Positions 53,388 through 62,900 of a stretch of DNA of 64,000 nt are shown piece by piece; within the stretch, counting starts at the first letter, position 1; every line of letters begins with the position of its first letter. The translations under genes were made by a program, and so were the position numbers. The notes beneath the pieces were generated by a model. The model had not been told where the DNA came from. It searched no databases and saw nothing but the letters and a program-made list of their open reading frames with translations. Origin of the DNA: Aureimonas altamirensis (GTDB lineage Bacteria; Pseudomonadota; Alphaproteobacteria; Rhizobiales; Rhizobiaceae); the NCBI RefSeq assembly GCF_001463885.1, contig NZ_BBWQ01000001.1, forward strand, positions 62,001 to 126,000, written 5' to 3'.

Positions 53388-54155
53388 TTACAGCGTCGCC
53401 AGCACGCCGCCGTCCACATAGATGGTCTGCCCGTTGACGAAGTCGGAGGCCGACGAAGCCAGGAAGATGGCCGCGCCCTGCAACTCCTTCACGTCTCCCC
53501 ACCGGCCGGCCGGGGTGCGGGTGCGAAGCCAGGCGTCGAATTTAGGGTCTTCCACCAGGGCCTTGTTCAGCGGCGTATCGAAATAGCCCGGGCCGATCGC
53601 ATTGACCTGCAGTCCGTGCCGCGCCCAGTCGGTGCACATGCCCTTGGTTAGGTTCTTCACCGCGCCCTTGGTGGCTGTATACGGCGCGATCGAGTAGCGG
53701 GCCGCCTCGCTTTGCAGGCTGGCGATGTTGATGATCTTGCCGCGCTTGCGCGCGATCATGTGGCGGGCCACCGCCTGCCCAACGTAGAAGACGCTGTCCA
53801 GATTGGCGCTGACGATCTCGCGCCATGTATCGACCGCGAAATCCTCCAGCGGGGCGCGGCGCTGGATACCGGCATTGTTGACGAGAATGTCGATCGGGCC
53901 GGTGTCCGCCTCGATCCGGTCGACGCCGGCCCGCACCGCGCCGGGGTCGGTCACGTCGAAGGCGGCCGCCGTCACGTCGAAGCCACGTCCGCGCATCGCC
54001 TGCGCCGCCGCCTCGACGCGGTCCGCATCGCGCCCGTTGAGCACGATGGCCGCACCGGCAGCCGCAAGGCCCTCGGCCAATGCCAGGCCTATGCCCTGGC
54101 TGGAGCCGGTGATCAGGGCGCGGCGGCCCGCAAGGTCGAAAAGCGACAACGACAT
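53388..54155 (-). CDS. SDR oxidoreductase, gluconate 5-dehydrogenase-like
   Basis: The 255-residue classical SDR has the cofactor motif TGSSQGIGLALAEGL (residues 16-30), NNAGIQRR, and the catalytic Ser, Tyr and Lys in IASLQSEAARYSIAPYTATK. The phrases ALITGSSQGIG and DVTDPGAV fit gluconate 5-dehydrogenase (IdnO/Gno) proteins, which interconvert gluconate and 5-ketogluconate. It is a single gene divergent from nadQ. The LacI-type palindrome upstream fits sugar-acid control by an unlinked regulator. Confidence 0.85.
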   Translation of the reverse strand: MSLSLFDLAGRRALITGSSQGIGLALAEGLAAAGAAIVLNGRDADRVEAAAQAMRGRGFDVTAAAFDVTDPGAVRAGVDRIEADTGPIDILVNNAGIQRRAPLEDFAVDTWREIVSANLDSVFYVGQAVARHMIARKRGKIINIASLQSEAARYSIAPYTATKGAVKNLTKGMCTDWARHGLQVNAIGPGYFDTPLNKALVEDPKFDAWLRTRTPAGRWGDVKELQGAAIFLASSASDFVNGQTIYVDGGVLATL

Positions 54156-54184
54156 TGGATATCTCCCAGGGACTGATTCTGTTT

Positions 54185-54198
54185 TGGCAGCGCTGCCA
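54185..54198. promoter_or_regulatory. LacI-family operator-like palindrome
   Basis: TGGCAGCGCTGCCA is a perfect 14-bp palindrome with the central CG typical of LacI/GalR operators. It lies 30 bp upstream of the SDR start and 105 bp upstream of nadQ. No LacI-type gene is in the window, so the regulator must be encoded elsewhere, as with many gluconate regulators (GntR/IdnR type). Confidence 0.65.
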
Positions 54199-54302
54199 TT
54201 TTTGCTCCTGTATGCGCCGGCCGCGGTCATGGCGCAATGGCCGGTTCATTCGGCGGCGCTTGTGCGCTATGTCATGCGGCACTGTTCACCGACGGGAAGC
54301 GC

Positions 54303-55223
54303 ATGCCTCAATCGCCAGCTCTGGCCGCATCCAACGCCGTTACCGCGGATCTGATCGCCGTGCTGGCCGCAGTCACCGATGGTGCGCCCGCCGTCCTGAC
54401 GACGGATGACGGCCGGTCCCTTCCTTCGGGCCCATTCGAATCGGGGCACCGCTCGCTGCAGCTTGGCCTGCGCGCCTGGGTGGAAGAACAGACCCACCAT
54501 CCGCTCGGCTATCTCGAACAGCTCTACACCTTCGCCGACCGCGATCGCGATGTTGCGGGCGGGCGGGTCATCTCGATCAGCTATCTGGGCCTTACGCGGC
54601 AGGGCAACACGACGCTGGATGGCGGCGCCGGCTGGACGGACTGGTATCGGTACTTCCCATGGGAGGATCATCGAACCGGTGTGCCGGCAATCCTTGCCCG
54701 TATCCGGCATGCCTTGGCCGATACACAGGCCGACGACGCCTTCCGCCAGCGGGCGGCAACGGCCTTCGCCATGGAAGGGCAGGGTTGGAACGAGGAACTG
54801 ACCCTGCAGCGTTATGAGCTTCTGTATGAGGCAGGCCTCGTCGACGAAGCATGGCGCGACCGGGGCGAGAACCGCAGATTGGCGTTTGCAACCGGCTGCG
54901 CCATGGATGCCGACCATCGTCGCATCCTGGCGACGGGCATTGCGCGGTTGCGTGCCAAGATCAAATACCGACCGGTGGTTTTCGAGCTGATGCCGCCGGA
55001 CTTCACGCTTCTGCAGTTGCAGCGCAGTGTCGAGGCCCTGTCGGGACGGCTGGTGCACAAGCAGAATTTTCGTCGGCTGATCGAGCAGCAGGAACTGGTC
55101 GAGGAAACCGGCGCGATGGCCGGCGATACGGGTGGCCGGCCCGCGAAACTGTTCCGGTTTCGACGGGCGGTGGTTGCCGAGCGCGATGCCGTAGGAACGA
55201 AGCTGCCGCTCACACGCTCTTGA
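54303..55223 (+). CDS. nadQ: Nudix-related transcriptional regulator of NAD synthesis (NadQ/NrtR type)
   Basis: The 306-residue protein has an N-terminal Nudix-like domain (about residues 10-150) lacking a complete Nudix box, so it senses rather than hydrolyses, and a C-terminal winged helix (about 225-300, PPDFTLLQLQRSVEALSGRL, in part). This is the layout of NrtR and its alphaproteobacterial relative NadQ. It lies directly upstream of nadABC, separated by 57 bp with two symmetric boxes. ADP-ribose or another NAD-related ligand probably relieves repression. ATG 54303 follows GGGAAG. Confidence 0.85.
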   Translation: MPQSPALAASNAVTADLIAVLAAVTDGAPAVLTTDDGRSLPSGPFESGHRSLQLGLRAWVEEQTHHPLGYLEQLYTFADRDRDVAGGRVISISYLGLTRQGNTTLDGGAGWTDWYRYFPWEDHRTGVPAILARIRHALADTQADDAFRQRAATAFAMEGQGWNEELTLQRYELLYEAGLVDEAWRDRGENRRLAFATGCAMDADHRRILATGIARLRAKIKYRPVVFELMPPDFTLLQLQRSVEALSGRLVHKQNFRRLIEQQELVEETGAMAGDTGGRPAKLFRFRRAVVAERDAVGTKLPLTRS

Positions 55224-55277
55224 CAACGCTTATACTCATAGTAAGCATATGACGAACATATACTCACTATGAGCATT
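55220..55277 (+). promoter_or_regulatory. Promoter and two tandem NadQ-type boxes before nadA
   Basis: Box 1 (55231-55249) is TATACTCA-TAG-TAAGCATA and box 2 (55259-55277) is TATACTCA-CTA-TGAGCATTA; their half sites are nearly symmetric (TATACTCA versus TGAGTATA) and their centres are 28 bp apart. TTGACA at 55220-55225 is a good -35 and overlaps the nadQ stop. Box 2 covers the upstream ATG at 55269. Binding of NadQ at both boxes would block nadA transcription. Confidence 0.6.
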
Positions 55278-55280
55278 ATA

Positions 55281-56264
55281 ATGGCCCTGAACGCAGATGT
55301 CCTCGAGCGCACAGCGCCGCTCTATGAGCGCGTGTCCCGCGTCATCCCGAAGATCGAGTGGCCGTCCATGGCGGGCGACGTGGACGCGATCCTGCGGCTG
55401 AAACGCGAGAAGAACGCCATCATCCTGGCGCACAACTACCAGTCGCCGGAAATCTTCCATTGCGTAGCGGACGTCGTGGGCGACAGCCTGGCCCTGGCGC
55501 GTGAGGCCATGAACGTGGATGCCGACATCATCGTTCTGGCCGGCGTTCACTTCATGGCGGAAACCGCGAAACTGCTGAACCCCGGCAAGACGGTTCTGAT
55601 CCCGGACATGGGTGCGGGCTGCTCGCTGGCCGACAGCATCACGGCGGCGGACATCCGCCTGCTGCGGCAGCGTTACCCGGGCGTGCCGGTGGTGACCTAC
55701 GTCAACACCAGCGCCGACGTGAAGGCAGAGTCCGACATCTGCTGCACCTCCGGCAATGCGCGCAAGGTTGTGGAGGCGCTCGGGGTGCCGCGCGTCATCA
55801 TGCTGCCCGACGAGTACCTGGCGCAGAACATCGCCCGCGAGACCCATGTGGAGATGATCACCTGGGCCGGCCATTGCGAGGTGCACGAGCAGTTCACGCC
55901 CGGCGATATCGCCGAACTGCGCGCCAGCCACCCCGGGGTGATCGTGCTGGCCCATCCGGAGTGCCCGCCAGAAGTGGTCGAAGCGGCGGATTTTTCGGGC
56001 TCGACGGCCATGCTGTCGGATTATGTGGAAGAAAAGCAGCCGGCACGCGTGGTGCTTCTGACCGAATGCTCCATGAGCGACAATATCGCCGTCCACCATC
56101 CGAAAGTGGATTTCATCCGCCCCTGCAACCTCTGCCCGCATATGAAGCGGATCACGCTGGCCAATATCCGCGAGGCGCTGGAGTTCGGGCGTCACGAGGT
56201 GACGGTGGACCCGGCGGTGGCCGACCGGGCCCGCATCGCCGTCGAGCGGATGCTGGCGATATGA
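55281..56264 (+). CDS. nadA: Quinolinate synthase A
   Basis: The 327-residue protein condenses iminoaspartate with dihydroxyacetone phosphate to quinolinate. The three [4Fe-4S] cysteines are visible in [17 protein letters not shown] and [23 protein letters not shown] and EIVHE-like CEVHEQF are family signs. An ATG exists at 55269, but it lies inside the second NadQ box; ATG 55281 was chosen. Neither has a clear ribosome site, so a leaderless mRNA is possible. The stop overlaps nadB by 4 bp. Confidence 0.92.
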   Translation: MALNADVLERTAPLYERVSRVIPKIEWPSMAGDVDAILRLKREKNAIILAHNYQSPEIFHCVADVVGDSLALAREAMNVDADIIVLAGVHFMAETAKLLNPGKTVLIPDMGAGCSLADSITAADIRLLRQRYPGVPVVTYVNTSADVKAESDICCTSGNARKVVEALGVPRVIMLPDEYLAQNIARETHVEMITWAGHCEVHEQFTPGDIAELRASHPGVIVLAHPECPPEVVEAADFSGSTAMLSDYVEEKQPARVVLLTECSMSDNIAVHHPKVDFIRPCNLCPHMKRITLANIREALEFGRHEVTVDPAVADRARIAVERMLAI

Positions 56265-57763
56265 CAGGCCCCCGCCAGCCTGCCGTGATCGTGGGGGCAG
56301 GGCTTGCCGGCATGCTGACGGCGCTGTCGCTGGACGAGCCCTGCATCCTTGTCTGCCCATCGCTGACGGCGGCGCAGTCGTCGACCGGGCTGGCGCAAGG
56401 CGGTGTCGCCGCAGCCATCGGTGCGGGCGACGACGCCATGCTGCATCTGGCCGATACGCTTGCGGCGGGCGACGGGCTGGTGCAGCCCGATGCCGCCGGA
56501 TCGATCCTCGGCGGCGCGGCGGCGGCAATTGCGCGTCTGGCCAGCCTCGGCGTCCGCTTCGACCGCGACGCGGATGGTGCGCCGGCGCTGGGCCTGGAGG
56601 CCGCCCACGCGCGGCGCCGTATCGTGCATGCCTTCGGCGATGGCACGGGTGCGGAAATCCACCGCGCGCTTGCCGCCGCGGTGCGGCAAGCGCCGCATAT
56701 CCGCCTTGCCGAAGGCCATCGGGTGCGCCGGCTCCGGACAGAGGACGGGCGGATCGTGGGCCTCTGGCTTGACGATACATTCGTGCCGACCGCCCGCGTC
56801 GTGCTTGCGACGGGCGGCGTCGGCGGGCTGTTCCTGGCGACGACCAACCCGGCGGGCAGCATAGGCGGCGGGCTTGCCCTCGGCCTGCGGGCCGGCGCGC
56901 AGGTGCGCGACCCGGAATTCGTGCAGTTTCATCCGACCGCGCTCGATTGCGGGCGCTTTCCGCTGCCGCTCATTTCGGAAGCCGTGCGGGGCGAGGGCGC
57001 CATCCTTGTGGACGAGGATGGGCGGCGCTTCATGGCCGATGTGCCGGGCGCAGAGCTTGCCCCGCGTGACGTCGTGGCGCGCGCCATCCATGCCGAGATC
57101 GCCCTTGGACGAAGGGTCTATCTGGATGCGCGCGGGCTTTGCGACGGGGCCTTCGCCGAGCGCTTCCCGGCCATCGCCGCGATCTGCCACACCTTTGGGG
57201 TGGACCCGTCGCATGATCCGATCCCGGTGCGTCCGGCCGTGCATTACCATATGGGGGGTCTGGCCACGGACCTGTCCGGCCGCACGACGGTTCCGGGCCT
57301 GTGGGCGGTGGGCGAGGTGGCGTCGACAGGGCTGCACGGCGCCAACCGGCTGGCCAGCAATTCGTTGCTGGAGGCGGCGGTGATGGCGCCGCGCGTCGCC
57401 GACAGCGTTGCCGGCGCGCCTGCCCACAGCCCTGTCGGTGACGCGGCACCAAGCGTCGATACCGGGGATGCCGCACTGGAGCAGGTGCGCCGAATCCTGG
57501 GGCGCGACCTTGCCCTGATCCGCGACGAGGCCGGGCTGACACGCGCCGTCACCCAGTTGCTGCCGCTTGCCGAAACCAGCGACCCTGCACTTGTGGGGCT
57601 TGCCATGGCCGTCGGTGCGTTCGAGCGCCGCGAAAGCCGCGGCGGGCACTGGCGCTCGGACTATCCGGCACAAGCAGCGCAGGCGCGTCATACGTGCCTC
57701 GACATTTCAGCCATCCGCACAGCGGCCGAGCATGTTGCCCAGCCGCTCCTTCTGACTGCCTGA
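56261..57763 (+). CDS. nadB: L-aspartate oxidase
   Basis: The 500-residue flavoprotein has the FAD motif [14 protein letters not shown] (residues 9-22), [24 protein letters not shown], the succinate-dehydrogenase-like QFHPTAL and [11 protein letters not shown], and [14 protein letters not shown]. It oxidises aspartate to iminoaspartate for NadA. ATG overlaps the nadA stop. At 500 residues it is shorter than E. coli NadB (540), mainly at the C-terminus, which is common in alphaproteobacteria. Confidence 0.93.
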   Translation: MTGPRQPAVIVGAGLAGMLTALSLDEPCILVCPSLTAAQSSTGLAQGGVAAAIGAGDDAMLHLADTLAAGDGLVQPDAAGSILGGAAAAIARLASLGVRFDRDADGAPALGLEAAHARRRIVHAFGDGTGAEIHRALAAAVRQAPHIRLAEGHRVRRLRTEDGRIVGLWLDDTFVPTARVVLATGGVGGLFLATTNPAGSIGGGLALGLRAGAQVRDPEFVQFHPTALDCGRFPLPLISEAVRGEGAILVDEDGRRFMADVPGAELAPRDVVARAIHAEIALGRRVYLDARGLCDGAFAERFPAIAAICHTFGVDPSHDPIPVRPAVHYHMGGLATDLSGRTTVPGLWAVGEVASTGLHGANRLASNSLLEAAVMAPRVADSVAGAPAHSPVGDAAPSVDTGDAALEQVRRILGRDLALIRDEAGLTRAVTQLLPLAETSDPALVGLAMAVGAFERRESRGGHWRSDYPAQAAQARHTCLDISAIRTAAEHVAQPLLLTA

Positions 57764-57779
57764 CAACGCCGTAGAGACC

Positions 57780-58628
57780 ATGCTGATACCCTTGCCCGAC
57801 ATCATGCTGGAACCGGTGGTGCGCGCCACGCTGCTGGAAGACCTTGGACGCGCCGGCGACATCACCACCGACGCTATCGTGCCGCCGGACCACCGGTCGC
57901 GCCTGGCCCTGGGCGCGCGGCAGGACGGCGTCGTCGCCGGCCTCGACCTTGCCCGCATCGCCTTCCGGCTCATGGACCCGGACATCGATATGATCGTGCA
58001 TCGGCCGGATGGCGCGCTTGTCCGGGCCGGCGAGGCGATTGCAACATTGAGCGGGCCAACGCGCGGCCTGCTGACGGCCGAGCGCACGGCACTCAACCTT
58101 CTGTGCCGCTTGTCCGGCATCGCGACGGCAACGGCCGGGCTGGTGGACGCCGTCAGGGGGCACCGCGCCAGCATCGTCTGCACCCGCAAGACGACGCCCG
58201 GCCTGCGCGCGCTGGAAAAATACGCGGTGCGTGCCGGCGGCGGCGGCAACCACCGCTTCGGACTGGATGACGCGATCCTGATCAAGGACAATCACGTTGC
58301 CATTGCGGGCGGCATCCGCCCAGCCTTGCAGCGCGCCCGCAACCATGCCGGCCATATGGTAAAGATCGAGCTCGAGGTCGACAGCCTCGATCAGCTCCGC
58401 GAGGCCATGGAGATCGGCGTCGACGCGGTGCTGTTGGACAATATGGGCCCGGAGATGCTGGCGGAAGGCGTCAGCATCATCGCCGGGCGCGCGATCAGCG
58501 AAGCGTCGGGGCGGATCACGCCGCAAACCGCCCCGGCCATCGCGGCCAGCGGGGTGGACCTGATCTCATGCGGGTGGATCACCCATTCGGCGGCGATCCT
58601 GGACATCGGCTTCGACCATCTGGACTGA
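57780..58628 (+). CDS. nadC: Nicotinate-nucleotide pyrophosphorylase (carboxylating)
   Basis: The 282-residue protein converts quinolinate and PRPP to nicotinate mononucleotide. Family motifs are EDLGRAGDITTDAI, CTRKTTPGLRALEKYAVRAGGG (quoted as CTRKTTPGLRALEKYAV), HRFGLDDAILIKDNH and VLLDNM. It is the last gene of nadABC, 16 bp after nadB, and the trio makes NAD precursor from aspartate. Confidence 0.93.
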   Translation: MLIPLPDIMLEPVVRATLLEDLGRAGDITTDAIVPPDHRSRLALGARQDGVVAGLDLARIAFRLMDPDIDMIVHRPDGALVRAGEAIATLSGPTRGLLTAERTALNLLCRLSGIATATAGLVDAVRGHRASIVCTRKTTPGLRALEKYAVRAGGGGNHRFGLDDAILIKDNHVAIAGGIRPALQRARNHAGHMVKIELEVDSLDQLREAMEIGVDAVLLDNMGPEMLAEGVSIIAGRAISEASGRITPQTAPAIAASGVDLISCGWITHSAAILDIGFDHLD

Positions 58629-58651
58629 ACCATGGACCGCCGATGGAGGGT

Positions 58652-58681
58652 GCATGGCCGCGCTTTGCGCGGCGGCCATGC
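58652..58681. terminator. Hairpin between nadC and tdh
   Basis: GCATGGCC (58652-58659) and GGCCATGC (58674-58681) form an 8-bp stem, with GCGC/GCGC nested inside around TTT and a GGC bulge. It sits in the 112-bp gap between the converging nadC and tdh genes. There is no U tract on either side, so termination efficiency is uncertain. The rest of the gap shows nothing notable. Confidence 0.45.
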
Positions 58682-58740
58682 GCAACCCGGATTGCGATGG
58701 CCGCGGTGATGCCGCTGCGACCATCGGCGATAGTGCAGCG

Positions 58741-59772
58741 TCAGGCTTTGGTCCAGTCGAGGACGATCTTGCCGCTTTCGCCCTTCATCATGGTGTCGAA
58801 GGCCGTGCCGTAATCGGCGACATCCATGCGATGGGTGATGACGCCCCGCACATCGAGGCCGCTTTGCAGCATGGCCAGCATCTTGTGCCATGTCTCGAAC
58901 ATCTCGCGCCCGTAGACGCCCTTGATCGTCAGCATCTTGAAGACGATCTTCGTCCAGTCCACCGGGGCGGGGCGGGGCGGAATGCCGAGCATCGCGATCT
59001 TGCCGCCCATCAACAACTGGTCGACCATCTGGTCGAAGGCGGCCGGCGAGCCGCTCATCTCCAGCCCTACGTCGAACCCTTCCTTGAGGCCCAGCCGCGA
59101 CATGACGGAGCGCAAATCCTCTTCCGCCACGTTGACCGGCGTCACGTCGGCAACGCGCCCGGCCAGTTCCAGCCGCGCCGGGTTGATGTCGGTGATGACG
59201 ACGTGGCGCGCGCCGACATGGCGGGCCACCGCCGCGCTCATGATCCCGATGGGGCCGGCGCCGGTAATGAGCACGTCTTCGCCGACGAGGTCGAAAGACA
59301 GCGCGGTATGCACGGCGTTGCCGAGCGGATCGAGGATCGCGCCCAGCTCGTCGTCGATATCGTCGGGAAGCGGCACCACATTGAAGGCCGGCAGCTTGAG
59401 ATACTGCGCAAAGGCACCCGGAATGTTGACGCCGATGCCACGCGTTTCGGGATCGAGATGGAACCGGCCGCCACGGGCTGCCCGGCTTTGCATGCCGATG
59501 ACATGTCCCTCGCCGGAAACGCGTTGTCCAACCTTGAGACTGCGGACGGAGGCGCCCGTTTCGACGATCTCGCCGGCATATTCATGGCCGACCACCATGG
59601 GCACCGGCACGGTCCGGCTGGCCCAGTCGTCCCATGCGTAGATGTGGATGTCGGTGCCGCAGATCCCGGTCTTGTTGACCTTTATCAAAACCTCGTCGGG
59701 GCCGATGGTCGGCACCGGCTGCTCTTCCAGCCAGAGGCCCGGCTCGGGCCGGGATTTCACGAGAGCTTTCAT
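58741..59772 (-). CDS. tdh: L-threonine 3-dehydrogenase
   Basis: The 343-residue zinc-dependent medium-chain dehydrogenase has the catalytic Cys in [24 protein letters not shown], the cofactor motif [15 protein letters not shown] and the C-terminal [13 protein letters not shown]. This is the Tdh pattern. It oxidises threonine to 2-amino-3-ketobutyrate, which the product of kbl (10 bp upstream in the operon) cleaves. ATG 59772 is taken as start; the frame extends upstream across the gap without conservation. Confidence 0.93.
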   Translation of the reverse strand: MKALVKSRPEPGLWLEEQPVPTIGPDEVLIKVNKTGICGTDIHIYAWDDWASRTVPVPMVVGHEYAGEIVETGASVRSLKVGQRVSGEGHVIGMQSRAARGGRFHLDPETRGIGVNIPGAFAQYLKLPAFNVVPLPDDIDDELGAILDPLGNAVHTALSFDLVGEDVLITGAGPIGIMSAAVARHVGARHVVITDINPARLELAGRVADVTPVNVAEEDLRSVMSRLGLKEGFDVGLEMSGSPAAFDQMVDQLLMGGKIAMLGIPPRPAPVDWTKIVFKMLTIKGVYGREMFETWHKMLAMLQSGLDVRGVITHRMDVADYGTAFDTMMKGESGKIVLDWTKA

Positions 59773-59782
59773 GGGTGATACC

Positions 59783-60985
59783 TCAGATGATGCCGAGCGA
59801 CTTGCCGGCATCCTTGAATGCGTCGATGGCGAATGAGACGTCGTCCGGCGTCAGCGCCGCCGACATCTGGGTGCGGATGCGCGCCTTGCCCTTGGGCACG
59901 ACGGGGAAGAAGAAGCCGGCAACGTAGACGCCGCGCGCGTCCAGGGCGGCGGCCATGTCCTGCGCCTTGCGCGCGTCGTGCAGCATCACCGGAATGATCG
60001 GCGTGGACCCGGGCAGAAGCTCGAAACCGGCCTCGGCCATGCCGTTGCGGAAGCGTTCGGTATGCTGGCCCAGCAGCGCCCGCCGGTCGTCCGCCTGCCG
60101 CGCGATCTCGATCGCCTTCAGCGAGCCGGCGGCAACGGACGGTGCGAGGCTGTTGGAAAACAGATAGGGGCGCGCACGCTGGCGCAGGAGGTCGATCACC
60201 GGCTGCGAGGCCGCGACGAACCCGCCCATGGCGCCGCCGAGGCTTTTGCCAAGCGTGCCGGTGATGATGTCCACCTTGTCTCCGACACCCGTCAGCGTCG
60301 GCGTGCCGCGTCCCTCGGCTCCGAGATGGCCGGTGGCATGGCAGTCATCCACCATCACCAGGGCGCCATAGCGGTCGGCGAGGGCGCAGATGGACGGCAG
60401 GTCGGCCACATAGCCATCCATGGAGAAGACGCCGTCGGTGACGATGAGCTTGAAGCGCGCGCCGGCGGAATCGGCCTCCTTGAGGCGGGTTTCCAGCTCG
60501 TCCATGTCGCCGTTGGCAAAGCGATAGCGCGCCGCCTTGCACAGGCGGACGCCGTCGATGATGGACGCATGGTTCAGCGAATCCGAGATGATCGCGTCCT
60601 CGGCGCCGAGGAGCGGCTCGAAGACGCCGCCATTGGCGTCGAAGCACGCGGCGAACAGGATGGCGTCGTCCTTGCCGAGATATCGGGCGATGGATTGCTC
60701 CAGCTCACGATGCAGGGTCTGTGCGCCGCAGATGAACCGGACCGAGGCCATGCCGAAGCCGAACGCGTCCAGCCCCTGATGGGCGGCGGCGATGACGTCC
60801 GGGTGGTCGGCAAGGCCCAGATAGTTGTTGGCGCAGAGGTTGATGACCGAGCGGGGGCCATCCTTGCCCTCGATGGTGATGCGTCCGCCTTGCGGGCTGG
60901 CGATCAGGCGCTCGCGCTTGGTGAGGCCATCGGCCTCGATCTCGGCCAGCGTTGCCCTCAGATGGTCTTCGAAGCCGGTTGCCAT
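59783..60985 (-). CDS. kbl: 2-amino-3-ketobutyrate CoA ligase (glycine C-acetyltransferase)
   Basis: The 400-residue PLP enzyme of the alpha-oxoamine synthase family shows [40 protein letters not shown] and the PLP lysine in [17 protein letters not shown]. It cleaves 2-amino-3-ketobutyrate with CoA to glycine and acetyl-CoA. With tdh it converts threonine to glycine. The 87-bp upstream region has a strong palindrome that may bind the XRE-cupin regulator encoded before it. Confidence 0.93.
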   Translation of the reverse strand: MATGFEDHLRATLAEIEADGLTKRERLIASPQGGRITIEGKDGPRSVINLCANNYLGLADHPDVIAAAHQGLDAFGFGMASVRFICGAQTLHRELEQSIARYLGKDDAILFAACFDANGGVFEPLLGAEDAIISDSLNHASIIDGVRLCKAARYRFANGDMDELETRLKEADSAGARFKLIVTDGVFSMDGYVADLPSICALADRYGALVMVDDCHATGHLGAEGRGTPTLTGVGDKVDIITGTLGKSLGGAMGGFVAASQPVIDLLRQRARPYLFSNSLAPSVAAGSLKAIEIARQADDRRALLGQHTERFRNGMAEAGFELLPGSTPIIPVMLHDARKAQDMAAALDARGVYVAGFFFPVVPKGKARIRTQMSAALTPDDVSFAIDAFKDAGKSLGII

Positions 60986-61002
60986 GATCGCTTCTCCTAG
61001 AA

Positions 61003-61036
61003 TTCCAAGATATTGGAAATTACAGTATATCGGAAA
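61003..61036. promoter_or_regulatory. Operator-like palindrome and direct repeat upstream of kbl
   Basis: TTCCAA-GATA-TTGGAA (61003-61018) is a perfect 6-4-6 inverted repeat 18 bp upstream of the kbl ATG. ATATTGGAAAT (61010-61020) and ATATCGGAAAT (61027-61037) form a direct repeat with 17-bp period, so two copies of the half site face the same way. It is a good candidate site for the adjacent XRE-cupin regulator and may overlap the promoter. Confidence 0.6.
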
Positions 61037-61072
61037 TATCACAAGGCAGCATCGGTTGAATTCGCATGCGCC

Positions 61073-61636
61073 CTAGCCGTAATGCAGTACCATCAATGCG
61101 CGCGCCGGGGCGTCGGACAGATTGTCGATGGCATGCGGGATGTCGGCCTTGTAGCGCGCGGTTTCGCCCAGCGCCAACGGGCGCGTGACCCCGCCGCTGG
61201 TGACGCTGAGGCCTTCGGTCAGGGCGGTGAGATGCTCGAACGCGCCGGGTGCATGCGGGGCACTGTCCAGCCGCCCGCGCGGCGCGATCTCCACCTCGTA
61301 CCATTCGGTCAGGCCGGCCAGCCGTGGCGGGCTGAGGATGCGCAGCCGGCACGAACCGTCCGGACTGCGGATTTCCGGCGTGTTGAAGGCAGAGACCACC
61401 TCGACGGCCGGCTCCTCCACCGGTGCGGCGCGGGCCCCGCCGACAAGATCGGAGAAATCGATCTTGAGCGCGCGTGTCAGGCTCCAGAGAACGGCGAAGG
61501 TGGGGTTGGCGCTGCCGCGCTCGATCTGCGACAGCATGGAGCGGGATACGCCCGAAAGCGCCGACAACTGCTCCAGCGACAGGCGGCGCGCCTTGCGCTC
61601 GCGCTGCAGGATCGGGCCGATACGGGGCGTTTCCAT
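61073..61636 (-). CDS. XRE-cupin transcriptional regulator
   Basis: The 187-residue protein has an N-terminal helix-turn-helix (about residues 8-62, LEQLSALSGVSRSMLSQIERG) and a C-terminal cupin (about 100-180). It resembles regulators of amino acid catabolism. It lies on the same strand upstream of kbl-tdh and just after the M20 gene (13 bp), so it may control either unit. Its start at 61636 begins directly with the DNA-binding domain. The effector may be threonine or a related amino acid; this is inferred. Confidence 0.88.
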   Translation of the reverse strand: METPRIGPILQRERKARRLSLEQLSALSGVSRSMLSQIERGSANPTFAVLWSLTRALKIDFSDLVGGARAAPVEEPAVEVVSAFNTPEIRSPDGSCRLRILSPPRLAGLTEWYEVEIAPRGRLDSAPHAPGAFEHLTALTEGLSVTSGGVTRPLALGETARYKADIPHAIDNLSDAPARALMVLHYG

Positions 61637-61649
61637 GAGTGCGGCCCCG

Positions 61650-62834
61650 TCAGGAAAGAAGCCGGGATGCCGCCAGCGACAGCGCGACGACCCCGTGGCG
61701 GATGCAGCCTTCGTCGGGCTGGTAGTCGGCATTGTGCAGCCTGTCCTGGCGGCCGGGCTGGCCGGAGCCGACGCCGAGCTGGAAGGCGGGCACGATCTGC
61801 GAAACGAAGGCGAAGTCCTCGGCGCCGAGGTCGGCCGGCTTTTCGTCGGCGACCGCGCCGTAATGGGCTTCCACCGCGTCCACCGTGGCCGCGAGGATGT
61901 CCGCGTCGCTGGTGAGGCAGGGCGTGCCGGGCTGCCAGTCCAAAGTCGCACTGACCCGCATGGAAGCTTCGATGCCGGCGCAAAGGCGGCGCAGGGCCGC
62001 CTCGATGGTGGCGCGGGCCGCGTCGGACTGGGTGCGGGCCGTGCCGCGCAGAACCGCGCGCTCGGGGATGATGTTGTGAGTGTCGCCGGCCAGCAGCGCA
62101 CCCACGGTGACGACCGCCGGCAGCATCGGATCCACCTCGCGCGAGACGATGGTCTGGATCTGCAGCACCAGGTGCGCCGCCGCGACGATGGGATCGGCGG
62201 TCTGGTGCGGGCTTGCGGCATGGCCGGACCGACCCTGCAGAACGATGTCGAAATCGTCCGACGACCCGTTGGCGACACCATGAACGTAACAGAAGCGTCC
62301 AACGGGCACTTCCGGGTAGTTGTGGAAGCCGAGCGCCATGTCCGCGCCGTCCAGCACGCCGTCGCGGATCATCGCCGCCGCTCCGCTGACGGGGGTCTCT
62401 TCCGCCGGCTGGAACATCAGCCGGACCGTGCCGGCGAGGCCGGGTGCGATGTCGCGCAGGACGCGCGCCGCGCCAAGCAGCGTCGCCGTATGCAGATCGT
62501 GCCCGCAGGCATGCATCTTGCCCGGCACCGAACTGGCGAAGGGCAGCCCGGTTTCTTCGGTGATGGGCAGCGCGTCCATGTCGGCGCGCAGCACCAGCAT
62601 TGGGCCCGGCCGTCCGCCGGCGATTTCGGCGACGACGCCGGTCTCACCGACGCCCGTCTGCGGGGCAAGGCCCAGTGCTCGCAACTCGTCCGCCACGATC
62701 GCCGCCGTGCGCACCGTGTCAAAACCCGTCTCGGGATGGGCATGCAGATCGCGCCGGATGGCGATCAGCCGCGCCTCGTCTTCCGCTACGATGGCTTCGA
62801 TGCGCGATCCGAGATCGTTGACCATGCGGTTCAT
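61650..62834 (-). CDS. M20 family amidohydrolase (hippurate hydrolase/HipO-like)
   Basis: The 394-residue metallopeptidase-like enzyme has metal-binding motifs HAHPETGF, MHACGHDLHTATLLG, PAEETPVSGAAAMI, GFHNYPEVPVG and ADYQPDEG near the end. It is of the M20D group that cleaves N-acyl amino acids such as hippurate or indole-acetyl amino acids. ATG 62834 has GGAG 8 nt upstream. It heads a minus-strand group with the XRE regulator and kbl-tdh, so it may supply an amino acid from an N-acyl or peptide source. Confidence 0.88.
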   Translation of the reverse strand: MNRMVNDLGSRIEAIVAEDEARLIAIRRDLHAHPETGFDTVRTAAIVADELRALGLAPQTGVGETGVVAEIAGGRPGPMLVLRADMDALPITEETGLPFASSVPGKMHACGHDLHTATLLGAARVLRDIAPGLAGTVRLMFQPAEETPVSGAAAMIRDGVLDGADMALGFHNYPEVPVGRFCYVHGVANGSSDDFDIVLQGRSGHAASPHQTADPIVAAAHLVLQIQTIVSREVDPMLPAVVTVGALLAGDTHNIIPERAVLRGTARTQSDAARATIEAALRRLCAGIEASMRVSATLDWQPGTPCLTSDADILAATVDAVEAHYGAVADEKPADLGAEDFAFVSQIVPAFQLGVGSGQPGRQDRLHNADYQPDEGCIRHGVVALSLAASRLLS

Positions 62835-62900
62835 GGACGGCTCCTTCCTTCGGACCGCCCTTATAGGCTGCGCGCCGCCCCGCTGGAAGCGGGCAGGCGC

